DNA from: Deltaproteobacteria bacterium
Lineage (GTDB): Bacteria > Desulfobacterota > Binatia > UBA9968
DNA length: 5,301 nt
Direction: 5' to 3'
Assembly (NCBI GenBank): GCA_005878685.1
Contig: VBLN01000236.1
Location: 6,643-11,943, forward strand
Shown here: one piece after another, positions 1-5,301 of the stretch
Layout of the letters: every line of letters begins with the position of its first letter
Position numbering within the stretch: the first letter of the stretch is position 1
The notes under the pieces: generated by a model
What the model was told of the DNA's origin: nothing
The model's database searches: none
What the model saw: the letters and a program-made list of their open reading frames with translations, nothing else
Made by a program: the position numbers and the translations under genes

Positions 1-381
1 ATCGGCCCGCATGCTACGCGTCAAAAAGGCCACTCCCGGAGTCGGCACGGGACCGACTTGGAGAACATCTGCCCCCATCGAGCAGATCCCTGATGCCAGA
101 GCGGTTTCAAGCATATACCCCGAAACGCGCGTATCTTTACCGATAAGGATTGTATAGCGACGCTTTGGCTTGCCGTGGCGCATTTTCGATAAACCCGAAA
201 CACCTTGTCGCGCCGACCAACTGGCGGACTCAAAAGGTTCATGAAGAACGCTGGCCATCGCCCGACCCAACTTCAGGGCCATCTCGGAGGTCATTGGCTC
301 CAGATTGGCAACGCCCCGTATGCCGTCAGTGCCGAAAAGATGTCTTTTCCGATTTTTCTTTTTTGCCTGTGTCGCGGCCAT
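1..381 (-). CDS. glmM: Phosphoglucosamine mutase GlmM, N-terminal 127 residues (runs off the left edge)
   Basis: GlmM converts glucosamine-6-phosphate to glucosamine-1-phosphate in the cytoplasm, feeding UDP-GlcNAc for peptidoglycan and LPS. The frame opens at ATG 381-379 and stays open to base 1. Visible family motifs are [12 protein letters not shown] (residues 15-26), [13 protein letters not shown] (30-42), [15 protein letters not shown] (78-92) and [31 protein letters not shown] (97-127; given here only as a range with its wording). The catalytic phosphoserine loop (usually SASHNP) should follow just beyond the window, so the active site cannot be checked; the family is usually about 445-450 residues. 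A GAGGAG Shine-Dalgarno at 391-396 lies 9 nt before the start. The first 13 residues are unusually basic (KKKNRKRH). Residues about 47-73 seem about 22 residues longer than in remembered homologues. It sits 27 nt after the cdaR-like gene, completing a c-di-AMP/GlmM module. Confidence 0.95.
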   Translation of the reverse strand, partial: MAATQAKKKNRKRHLFGTDGIRGVANLEPMTSEMALKLGRAMASVLHEPFESASWSARQGVSGLSKMRHGKPKRRYTILIGKDTRVSGYMLETALASGICSMGADVLQVGPVPTPGVAFLTRSMRAD

Positions 382-408
382 AACCCCTGACTCCTCTGCC
401 CAAACGAA

Positions 409-1347
409 TCATGTTGTCGGGCTGAAAATTCGCACCTTAAAGCGATCCGGTTTCTGCTCCAACACCTTGACTTCCGGGGGAAGCTGAAAACTTAGCTGGA
501 GACTGAGGTTCCCAGGCTCCAATCCCTTCAGATCTATATATGCCTGATCCGCGCCGATCTGGAGCTGATCCATAATGCGCTTTGGACCTGAAAGACGAAG
601 ATAAACCGAACGCGGGCTCACCGCATATCTGCCCGCAAAATTTTTCCCTTTGACTTCCAAGCGGGGAAATACCTTGGTCACCATCTCCTCCTCCAATGTC
701 ACTAGGACGGTCACACGATCAGGAGAGAGCGAAACCAACTTACCATCGGAGGAGAGGCGCACTTCTTTTTTGAACTGGCCGCCTTTACCCTCAAGCTCAA
801 TCGGCGGCGTCTCCACAGAGCCCATCCGGTTGACTTCACTGGCCGGCCCCTGAACCTTCACGGTCAACGGATTGACCTCCACGCGGCCAACCTTATAGCC
901 AACAGGGATTTTCCCCCCAAAGCGAACCGTCACGGGCAGGGAGCGCGCGGCAACCGAGTCCAACCTGAGATTGATCACTGAGGGGTTTATCCTCGCGATC
1001 CTCACTCCGCGGGGAGGATTGAAAAAGTCCGGGCCCAGACGAAAAGTAGAGTTTCCTGGTCGCGCTCCTTCGAGATCCAACATGATCTTTAGAGAGTCAG
1101 CATCCACAGTAGAAAGCACTGCGGGCGGACCTATCATCCGGACCTCCACTCTATCCACGGCCGGATTGGAAACCATGACGTCGGAGGGGATGTTGCGAAT
1201 CTCCACCGGGACATGAAACGGCCACTCCGCGGGCTTTTGTCCCACGTTGACGAAGAGCCATAGCCCCACGGCAAAGACAAGAGAAAAGATCCTCAACCCC
1301 AGATTGCTGCTGAGCGCCGAGATCACACTGTCCCAAGCCTTCTTCAT
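409..1347 (-). CDS. cdaR: YbbR-domain membrane protein, CdaR-like partner of the diadenylate cyclase
   Basis: This is a 312-residue protein with one N-terminal membrane segment (about residues 17-35, LGLRIFSLVFAVGLWLFVNV region) and a long extracytoplasmic part. That part reads as three YbbR-type repeats, roughly residues 44-130, 136-218 and 226-308. Each has the pattern of a conserved strand, a turn with G or P, and then V-K-V-x-G-P (MIGPP near 71-75, VKVQGPASEV near 163-172, LRLSGPKRIM near 250-259). In Firmicutes, CdaR binds CdaA and modulates its c-di-AMP synthesis; that role is inferred here from domain and position. The ATG overlaps the cdaA stop as ATGA (1344-1347), implying translational coupling, and an AGAAGG-like Shine-Dalgarno lies about 10 nt upstream. 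The sequence of these proteins is weakly conserved, so architecture and neighbours carry most of the weight. The gene symbol follows the Firmicutes name; ybbR is the alternative. Confidence 0.88.
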   Translation of the reverse strand: MKKAWDSVISALSSNLGLRIFSLVFAVGLWLFVNVGQKPAEWPFHVPVEIRNIPSDVMVSNPAVDRVEVRMIGPPAVLSTVDADSLKIMLDLEGARPGNSTFRLGPDFFNPPRGVRIARINPSVINLRLDSVAARSLPVTVRFGGKIPVGYKVGRVEVNPLTVKVQGPASEVNRMGSVETPPIELEGKGGQFKKEVRLSSDGKLVSLSPDRVTVLVTLEEEMVTKVFPRLEVKGKNFAGRYAVSPRSVYLRLSGPKRIMDQLQIGADQAYIDLKGLEPGNLSLQLSFQLPPEVKVLEQKPDRFKVRIFSPTT

Positions 1348-2096
1348 CCCGTAAAAACCTTCTCTAAGGAGCTACGAAGTTGCGGACCATCAAGACCTTG
1401 ACTCACCCTTCCTCCGACCACCAGGGATATTTTTCCTTGTTCTTCGGAGACGACGATCGCAATCGCATCGGTCTCCTCTGTCAGACCCGCAGCCGCTCTA
1501 TGCCGAGTCCCCATCTCCCGGCTTAGATTGGGATCCACGCTGAGATGCAAGAAGCACCTGGCCACGACCATCCGCCCCTTCCGGATCACCAGAGCCCCGT
1601 CGTGGATCGGCGAGCGTGGAAGAAACACGCTCTCGAGCAGCTCTCCACTGACTCGGGCATCGAGAGGGGTGCCGACTTCTATATAGTCATTCAACCCCAC
1701 TTCCCTTTCCAGGACAATCAGACCTCCCACCCTCTTGTTCGCCAAAGCGACCACCGCCTTTGTGATCTCTTCCAACGCCTGTCCTCGCTCGATGCGATCG
1801 GCCCAGCCAAAAAGAGGCGTGGTTCCAACTTGAGTCAGAGCGCGCCGGATATCGCTTTGAAAAATGACAATGACCACTAAAATAACTGAGGCCAAGAAAT
1901 TATCGAGAATCCAATTCAGCGTGAACAGACCCAATACCTGTGACAGAACATAAGCCATCAGCACCACGACCAACCCGATGATCATCTGCATCGCCCGAGT
2001 TCCCTTGATCATATGAATCAGCCGATAGACCACGAAGGCAATGATGCCGATGTCCAAGACATCCTGCCAGCGCAGATGCGTGAAGATCTCAGGCAC
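1344..2096 (-). CDS. cdaA: Diadenylate cyclase CdaA (DacA), membrane-bound c-di-AMP synthase
   Basis: CdaA condenses two ATP into cyclic di-AMP at the inner face of the membrane. With the GTG start at 2096 the protein is 250 residues. It has three hydrophobic segments (about 13-30, 36-56 and 62-80), then IFQSDIRRAL (78-87) and the DAC catalytic domain (about 105-220). Catalytic and ATP-binding motifs are intact: HDGA at 165-168 (DGA) and GTRHRAA at 196-202 (RHR), with VSEE at 216-219. I chose GTG 2096 because a perfect AAGGAGG lies 6 nt upstream (2103-2109) and the product then begins MPEIFTHLRWQDVLDI, close to the usual N terminus. An in-frame TTG at 2144 would add 16 residues, a very basic stretch (SERRRRRRAE), with no comparable ribosome site. 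The start overlaps the folP stop by 8 nt and the stop overlaps the cdaR-like start by 4 nt. The linker motif commonly FQPELRR reads FQSDIRR here. Confidence 0.95.
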   Translation of the reverse strand: MPEIFTHLRWQDVLDIGIIAFVVYRLIHMIKGTRAMQMIIGLVVVLMAYVLSQVLGLFTLNWILDNFLASVILVVIVIFQSDIRRALTQVGTTPLFGWADRIERGQALEEITKAVVALANKRVGGLIVLEREVGLNDYIEVGTPLDARVSGELLESVFLPRSPIHDGALVIRKGRMVVARCFLHLSVDPNLSREMGTRHRAAAGLTEETDAIAIVVSEEQGKISLVVGGRVSQGLDGPQLRSSLEKVFTG

Positions 2097-2988
2097 CTCC
2101 GCCCTCCTTCGACGCCGACGCTCCGAATCGGATCGCATCGGCAATGCCTATGGCCCGGCGAGCCTCCTTCACATCGTGCATCCGGATGATATTCGCGCCG
2201 CCCAATACCGCCGCCACGGCCGCGGCGAGGCTGCCCTCCAAACGATGCTCAGAAGCCAGATCGAGAAGTTTACCGATAAAGGCCTTGCGCGATGGCCCCA
2301 CTAGCAGGGGACGATGCAGGGAAGCAAGAGTCGAGAGTCCCCTAAGCAGGTCCAGGTTATGCTCCAATTCCTTGCCAAAACCTATCCCTGGATCGATGAT
2401 GATCTGGTCCAACGCCACACCTGACTCTAGGGCAAATCGGATGCGACCCATCAGAAAATCCTTCACCTCCCCTAGGACATCTTGATAAGACGGCCTTTGC
2501 TGCATTGTCTGAGGAGTTCCTTGCATATGCATCAGCACCACCGGAACTCTTTCTCGCGCAACCAGAGAGGCCACCGCTGCGTCGAATCTCAAAGCGCTGA
2601 TGTCGTTGACGACATCGGCCCCTTCCTCCAGTGCCGCCTGGGCCACCTCTGCCTTATAAGTGTCGATCGAAAGCGGAATCGATAGTTCTCGACGCAGCCC
2701 GCGCAGAACCGGCAGAACACGTTCCTTTTCCTCCTCAGCGGAGACGGGCCGCGCCCCGGGCCGCGTCGACTCGCCGCCGATGTCAATGATATCCGCCCCC
2801 TCGCGCGCCAATTGGATTCCGTGAGCAATCGCCGCTGCCGCGTCACCATATCTCCCTCTGTCGGAAAAGGAATCCGGAGTCACGTTGAGTATACCCATGA
2901 GCGCGGTTCGCCGACTCATGTCGATATCACCGTGACGCGTCGAAAGAATCCAAGGGTCCCGGGAAACAGACACACCTAAACTATCCAC
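2089..2988 (-). CDS. folP: Dihydropteroate synthase FolP
   Basis: FolP joins 7,8-dihydropterin pyrophosphate and p-aminobenzoate to form dihydropteroate in folate synthesis, and is the sulfonamide target. The 299-residue protein is a full TIM-barrel enzyme. It shows MGILNVTPDSFSD (31-43), DIGGESTRPGA (69-79, pABA/sulfonamide loop), SIDTYKAEVA (107-116), NDISALR (128-134), VLMHMQGTP (151-159), DPGIGFGK (199-206), GPSRKAFIG (231-239, substrate-binding Lys 235) and RMHDV (269-273). The start is GTG at 2988. An in-frame TGA lies at 2994-2992, so no longer version is possible, and GGAG at 2995-2998 is spaced 6 nt. Met24 is a possible alternative, but residues 13-30 resemble the usual DHPS N-terminal strands, favouring GTG. 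It lies 195 bp after ftsH and overlaps cdaA by 8 nt. No sulfonamide-resistance insertion near the SRK or STRPG loops is evident. Confidence 0.97.
   Translation of the reverse strand: MDSLGVSVSRDPWILSTRHGDIDMSRRTALMGILNVTPDSFSDRGRYGDAAAAIAHGIQLAREGADIIDIGGESTRPGARPVSAEEEKERVLPVLRGLRRELSIPLSIDTYKAEVAQAALEEGADVVNDISALRFDAAVASLVARERVPVVLMHMQGTPQTMQQRPSYQDVLGEVKDFLMGRIRFALESGVALDQIIIDPGIGFGKELEHNLDLLRGLSTLASLHRPLLVGPSRKAFIGKLLDLASEHRLEGSLAAAVAAVLGGANIIRMHDVKEARRAIGIADAIRFGASASKEGGGA
2103..2109 (-). promoter_or_regulatory. Strong Shine-Dalgarno for cdaA inside the folP 3' end
   Basis: The minus strand reads AAGGAGG followed by a 6-nt spacer (GCGGAG) and GTG at 2096-2094. The site lies within folP codons for its Ser-Lys-Glu-Gly-Gly tail, so ribosomes finishing folP would uncover or reuse it. 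It decides the cdaA start in favour of GTG 2096 over the upstream in-frame TTG 2144. Confidence 0.8.
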
Positions 2989-2994
2989 GTCTCA

Positions 2995-2998
2995 CTCC
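2995..2998 (-). promoter_or_regulatory. Shine-Dalgarno of folP
   Basis: GGAG lies 6 nt before GTG 2988 on the minus strand. It supports this non-ATG start over the internal ATG at codon 24, which is preceded only by a weak GGTG. Confidence 0.65.
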
Positions 2999-3027
2999 AA
3001 CTTATCTGAGTTATAAGGCGAAAGACC

Positions 3028-3048
3028 AAAAAAATCTCTGCAGAGACT
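3028..3048 (-). terminator. Possible weak intrinsic terminator after ftsH
   Basis: On the minus strand the perfect palindrome TCTCTGCAGAGA (3035-3046) can be extended by a G-T and an A-T pair to a 6-bp stem with a TGCA tetraloop, directly followed by seven T (3028-3034). It lies about 135 bp after the ftsH stop and 40 bp before folP. The stem is short and only moderately GC-rich, so termination may be partial or absent. It is a candidate boundary between ftsH and the folP-cdaA-cdaR-glmM block. Confidence 0.35.
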
Positions 3049-3183
3049 ATTGCCCACGGGCTTCCGCCCCTCGCCTGGAGCCAATGATCTTCTCGTGAGG
3101 ATCCTGCCCCCGCTGCCTAACAACTGATGCTTGAGTTGAGGGATGGAGCTTTGAAGGGCTAGCAAATCCTTCGGAAGGTCAAT

Positions 3184-5022
3184 TTAAGCAAGAGCCGTGA
3201 CGGGTGTTGGGGAAAGGGGGTCTCCACCATTCCCACCGTACTCCTGGACTATCGCATCTATCTCAGGACCGTCCAAGACCTCCTTCTCGAGCAGCGCTTG
3301 AGCAATCTTATGAAGGAGATGGAGGTTATTACTGAGGATGTCCCTGGCCCGTTGGTAGCACTCTAAGACGATCCGTCTCACCTCGGCATCAATCTCAACG
3401 GCCGTGCTCTCGGAGTAATCCTGCTGCTGGGTAAAGTCTCTCCCCAGAAAGATCTGTTCTTCCTTCTTGCCAAAGGTCATGGGCCCGAGCTTTTTGCTCA
3501 TTCCCCATTCGCAAACCATTCGGTGGGCCAACTCAGTGGCCTTCTCGATATCGTTGCCCGCACCAGTCGTCATGTGGTCCAGAATCAGCTCTTCCGCCGC
3601 ACGCCCGCCAAAGAGGATCGTGAGATTGTTCAAGAGATATTCCTTTGGATAGGTGTGCTTCTCATCCATGGGGAGTTGCTGGGTGAGTCCCAGGGCCATA
3701 CCCCGGGGGATAATGGTGACCTTATGGATCGGATCCGCTCCCGGCAGGAGCTTCGCAACCAGAGCATGTCCCCCCTCGTGATAGGCGGTGATGCGTTTTT
3801 CTTCCTCGCTGATGATCATGCTCTTGCGCTCCGAGCCCATCATCACCTTATCTTTGGCCAACTCAAAGTCGTGCATTTCCACTTTATCTTTGTTGCTCCG
3901 CGCGGCAAGAAGCGCTGCCTCGTTGACCAAATTCTCCAGGTCAGCTCCGGCGAAACCCGGGGTGCCCCGGGCCAGGACGCTAATATCAACGTCGGGACCT
4001 ACGGGAACCCTTCGCGTATGCACTGCCAGAATCCCTTCCCTTCCCTTCACATCGGGCCGAGCAACGACAACCCTGCGATCAAACCGCCCCGGCCGAAGCA
4101 AAGCGGGATCTAAGACATCAGGCCGATTGGTCGCGGCTATAAGAATAACTCCTTCATTGGCCTCGAAGCCGTCCATCTCAACCAAAAGCTGGTTCAGAGT
4201 CTGCTCCCGCTCATCATGCCCGCCACCGAGACCCGCTCCCCGGTGCCGTCCTACCGCGTCGATTTCATCGATGAAGATGATGCATGGCGCATTCTTTTTG
4301 CCTTGGACAAAAAGATCCCGGACCCTCGACGCGCCGACACCGACAAACATCTCCACAAAATCCGAGCCGCTGATGCTAAAGAAGGGAACCCCCGCTTCAC
4401 CTGCGATGGCTCGCGCCAAAAGCGTCTTTCCGGTGCCGGGAGGCCCTACAAGAAGACACCCCTTTGGAATCCTACCCCCCAGCTTGGTAAACTTCTTCGG
4501 ATCTTTTAGAAAGGCAATGATCTCCTGCAACTCATCCTTCGCCTCGTCGACCCCGGCGACATCGTTGAACGTGACCCGATGCTGATTTTCGGTCAGAAGC
4601 TTCGCGCGGCTCTTCCCGAAAGACATCGCTTTACCACCCCCCACTTGCATCTGACGCATAAAAAAGATCCATACGCCGATCAGCAGAAGCATCGGAAACC
4701 AGTTGACTAGGAGCACCATGTACCATGGCGACTCATCCTCGGGCTTGGCCGCGATCGTCACCTTCTTTTCCCGCAGGTTCTTCACGAGGTCAGGATCATT
4801 GGGCGCAAATGTCTTAAAACGCTCCCCGTTCTGATATTTCCCTTGAATACTATGCCCTTGGATCGTGACCTCTTTGACCTCTCCCCTCTCCATCGCCGCC
4901 AAAAAGTCGCTGAATACGACCTCAGGTTCCCGGCCATGTTGCCTGCTAAAGACGTTAAAGAGAAGCAGAAAGATAACGAACAGAACTAACCAAAAAGCGA
5001 TATTTTTCGATAGCTGATTCAC
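3184..5022 (-). CDS. ftsH: ATP-dependent zinc metalloprotease FtsH
   Basis: FtsH is a hexameric inner-membrane AAA+ protease that extracts and degrades damaged membrane proteins and some cytosolic regulators. The 612-residue product has the usual order: membrane segment 8-25, extracytoplasmic FtsH domain about 30-98, membrane segment about 102-121, AAA+ domain about 150-385 and M41 peptidase domain about 400-590. Visible residues are Walker A GPPGTGKT (193-200), pore loop MFVGVG (225-230), Walker B IIFIDEID (248-255), the second region of homology [20 protein letters not shown] (297-316, arginine fingers 310 and 313), zinc motif HEGGH (415-419) and the third zinc ligand Asp 491 in TTGAGND. 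All key residues are present and the length is normal. The start is GTG 5022, with AGGGAG at 5030-5035 spaced 7 nt. The C-terminal tail after about residue 595 is short and Gly/Pro-rich, as is common. Confidence 0.99.
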   Translation of the reverse strand: MNQLSKNIAFWLVLFVIFLLLFNVFSRQHGREPEVVFSDFLAAMERGEVKEVTIQGHSIQGKYQNGERFKTFAPNDPDLVKNLREKKVTIAAKPEDESPWYMVLLVNWFPMLLLIGVWIFFMRQMQVGGGKAMSFGKSRAKLLTENQHRVTFNDVAGVDEAKDELQEIIAFLKDPKKFTKLGGRIPKGCLLVGPPGTGKTLLARAIAGEAGVPFFSISGSDFVEMFVGVGASRVRDLFVQGKKNAPCIIFIDEIDAVGRHRGAGLGGGHDEREQTLNQLLVEMDGFEANEGVILIAATNRPDVLDPALLRPGRFDRRVVVARPDVKGREGILAVHTRRVPVGPDVDISVLARGTPGFAGADLENLVNEAALLAARSNKDKVEMHDFELAKDKVMMGSERKSMIISEEEKRITAYHEGGHALVAKLLPGADPIHKVTIIPRGMALGLTQQLPMDEKHTYPKEYLLNNLTILFGGRAAEELILDHMTTGAGNDIEKATELAHRMVCEWGMSKKLGPMTFGKKEEQIFLGRDFTQQQDYSESTAVEIDAEVRRIVLECYQRARDILSNNLHLLHKIAQALLEKEVLDGPEIDAIVQEYGGNGGDPLSPTPVTALA

Positions 5023-5029
5023 CTCATAA

Positions 5030-5035
5030 CTCCCT
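5030..5035 (-). promoter_or_regulatory. Shine-Dalgarno of ftsH
   Basis: AGGGAG sits 7 nt before GTG 5022 on the minus strand and fixes this non-ATG start. An ATG at 5027-5025 lies between the two but is out of frame and ends at once (ATG-AGG-TGA), so it cannot start ftsH. Confidence 0.7.
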
Positions 5036-5055
5036 AACCCACTGCAACTTAAAAA

Positions 5056-5084
5056 AGTCTAACACAGACAATAACTTTCTTCAA
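5056..5084 (-). promoter_or_regulatory. Candidate sigma70-type promoter for ftsH
   Basis: In the AT-rich 79-bp gap between tilS and ftsH, the minus strand carries TTGAAG (5079-5084), a 17-bp spacer and TAGACT (5056-5061). The -10 box is preceded by TGT, which fits an extended -10. Each hexamer matches consensus at 4 of 6 positions. Transcription would start near 5049, giving a leader of about 27 nt that contains the Shine-Dalgarno. This is by eye; the preferred sigma consensus of this organism is unknown. Confidence 0.45.
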
Positions 5085-5101
5085 TAATCATGGGAAACTA
5101 G

Positions 5102-5301
5102 TTACCCGGAGGCAACCAGTAACTTGACCCTTAGAACCTCTCTCGTCTGGGGCCCAATCCTGGCGATTTCGCTTCGACCATATCCGGGTATCCAAAGGAC
5201 CTCTCCGCCGCCTAAGAGTAGAGGAAGCGTCGCACGAACTTTTAACGGAACCTTTTTCTCGATGAAAAGATCTTTGACCTTCCTATGCCCCTTCATTCCC
5301 A
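5102..5301 (-). CDS. tilS: tRNA(Ile)-lysidine synthase TilS, C-terminal fragment (runs off the right edge)
   Basis: TilS adds lysine to C34 of the tRNA-Ile2 CAU anticodon so that it reads AUA. Only the last 66 or so residues are in the window; the gene begins beyond base 5301, and the frame is open to the edge (codon GGA at 5299-5297 precedes the first Met). The visible part is the small C-terminal domain, with the typical run GMKGHRKVKDLFIEKKVP, then R-x-x-L-P-L-L (Arg and LPLL), GEVLWIPGYGRSEIARI and a final strand TREVLRVKLLV, ending at TAA 5104-5102. The ATP-binding PP-loop domain is outside the window. The Met at 5296 is internal and not a start. ftsH follows after 79 bp, a common neighbour arrangement, here without hpt between them. 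Confidence 0.9.
   Translation of the reverse strand, partial: GMKGHRKVKDLFIEKKVPLKVRATLPLLLGGGEVLWIPGYGRSEIARIGPQTREVLRVKLLVASG

Larger units (their letters stand above)
2989..3183. other. 195-bp ftsH-folP intergenic region
   Basis: This is the longest gap in the window. On the minus strand it contains a palindrome followed by seven T residues (3028-3048), a TATAAC box (3010-3015) without a convincing -35 partner, a small GGGC-GGAA-GCCC hairpin (3058-3069), and the folP Shine-Dalgarno GGAG (2995-2998). The ftsH reading frame continues open for 63 codons after its TAA until TGA at 2994-2992, but no ATG and no credible ribosome site were found in it. I recognise no riboswitch class or small RNA here. 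Confidence 0.6.

Noticed and set aside
21..242. Minus-strand 73-codon frame within glmM
   Set aside because: It is out of frame with the clear GlmM reading frame, which carries all the conserved motifs.
1545..1880. Plus-strand 111-codon frame antisense to cdaA
   Set aside because: It overlaps the conserved DAC catalytic domain, and its translation (His/Pro/Asp-rich) resembles no family. It is explained as a shadow of cdaA.
3051..3075. Resemblance of the minus-strand CCCGTGGGCA segment to the 3' end of a ZTP (pfl) riboswitch, tempting before a folate gene
   Set aside because: The other conserved parts of that class (the GACTGGCG element and its flanking helices) are not seen upstream, and the match is only a short GC-rich string. 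A covariance-model search with RF01750 would settle it.
3523..4585. Long plus-strand open frames of 196 and 265 codons antisense to ftsH
   Set aside because: They lie wholly inside the well-supported ftsH gene, their products are low-complexity Ser/Arg/Pro or nondescript, and they carry no recognisable domain. They are typical antisense shadows of a GC-rich, strongly conserved gene.
5019..5027. Minimal ATG-AGG-TGA open frame overlapping the ftsH start
   Set aside because: Two sense codons in another frame with no conservation evidence; it most likely arises by chance between the Shine-Dalgarno and the GTG start.
5100..5124. Inverted repeat (AGTTAC / GTAACT) around the tilS stop as a possible terminator
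   Set aside because: The stem is only 6 bp plus a G-T pair, with a loop of about 11 nt, it overlaps the stop codon, and no real T-tract follows on the minus strand.

Overview
The window holds a compact block of housekeeping genes, all on the minus strand. In transcription order (right to left) they are: the 3' end of tilS (5102-5301), ftsH (3184-5022), folP (2089-2988), cdaA/dacA (1344-2096), a cdaR/ybbR-like gene (409-1347) and the 5' part of glmM (1-381). I saw no RNA genes, insertion sequences, CRISPR arrays or phage-like genes. By inspection the base composition is moderately GC-rich (mid-50s percent by eye, not counted) and looks uniform across the genes.

The order tilS-ftsH-folP-cdaA-ybbR-glmM, together with the wording of the FtsH and GlmM proteins (for example the GlmM stretches [12 protein letters not shown] and [15 protein letters not shown]), suggests a Gram-negative-type lineage such as Nitrospirota, Methylomirabilota (NC10) or the former Deltaproteobacteria. 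This is recalled resemblance, not a search result, and I cannot place it more precisely.

The layout suggests three transcriptional blocks. tilS ends 79 bp before ftsH, and that gap contains a plausible sigma70-type promoter. ftsH is followed by the longest gap (195 bp), which carries a palindrome plus a seven-T tract resembling a weak intrinsic terminator, and a TATAAC box close to folP. From folP onward the genes are very tightly packed: folP and cdaA overlap by 8 nt, cdaA and ybbR by 4 nt (ATGA), and ybbR and glmM are 27 nt apart. This looks like one translationally coupled operon.

Functionally, the last three genes form the known c-di-AMP/cell-wall module: CdaA makes c-di-AMP, the YbbR/CdaR protein is its membrane partner, and GlmM makes glucosamine-1-phosphate for peptidoglycan and LPS and is known in Firmicutes to bind and inhibit CdaA. 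FolP (folate synthesis), FtsH (membrane protein quality control) and TilS (tRNA-Ile2 lysidine modification) are frequent neighbours of this module. I found no new system. The points most worth a second look are an apparent ~22-residue insertion in the N-terminal domain of GlmM, the start-site choice and overlap at folP/cdaA, and the 195 bp ftsH-folP gap, which is open through 63 codons in the ftsH frame.
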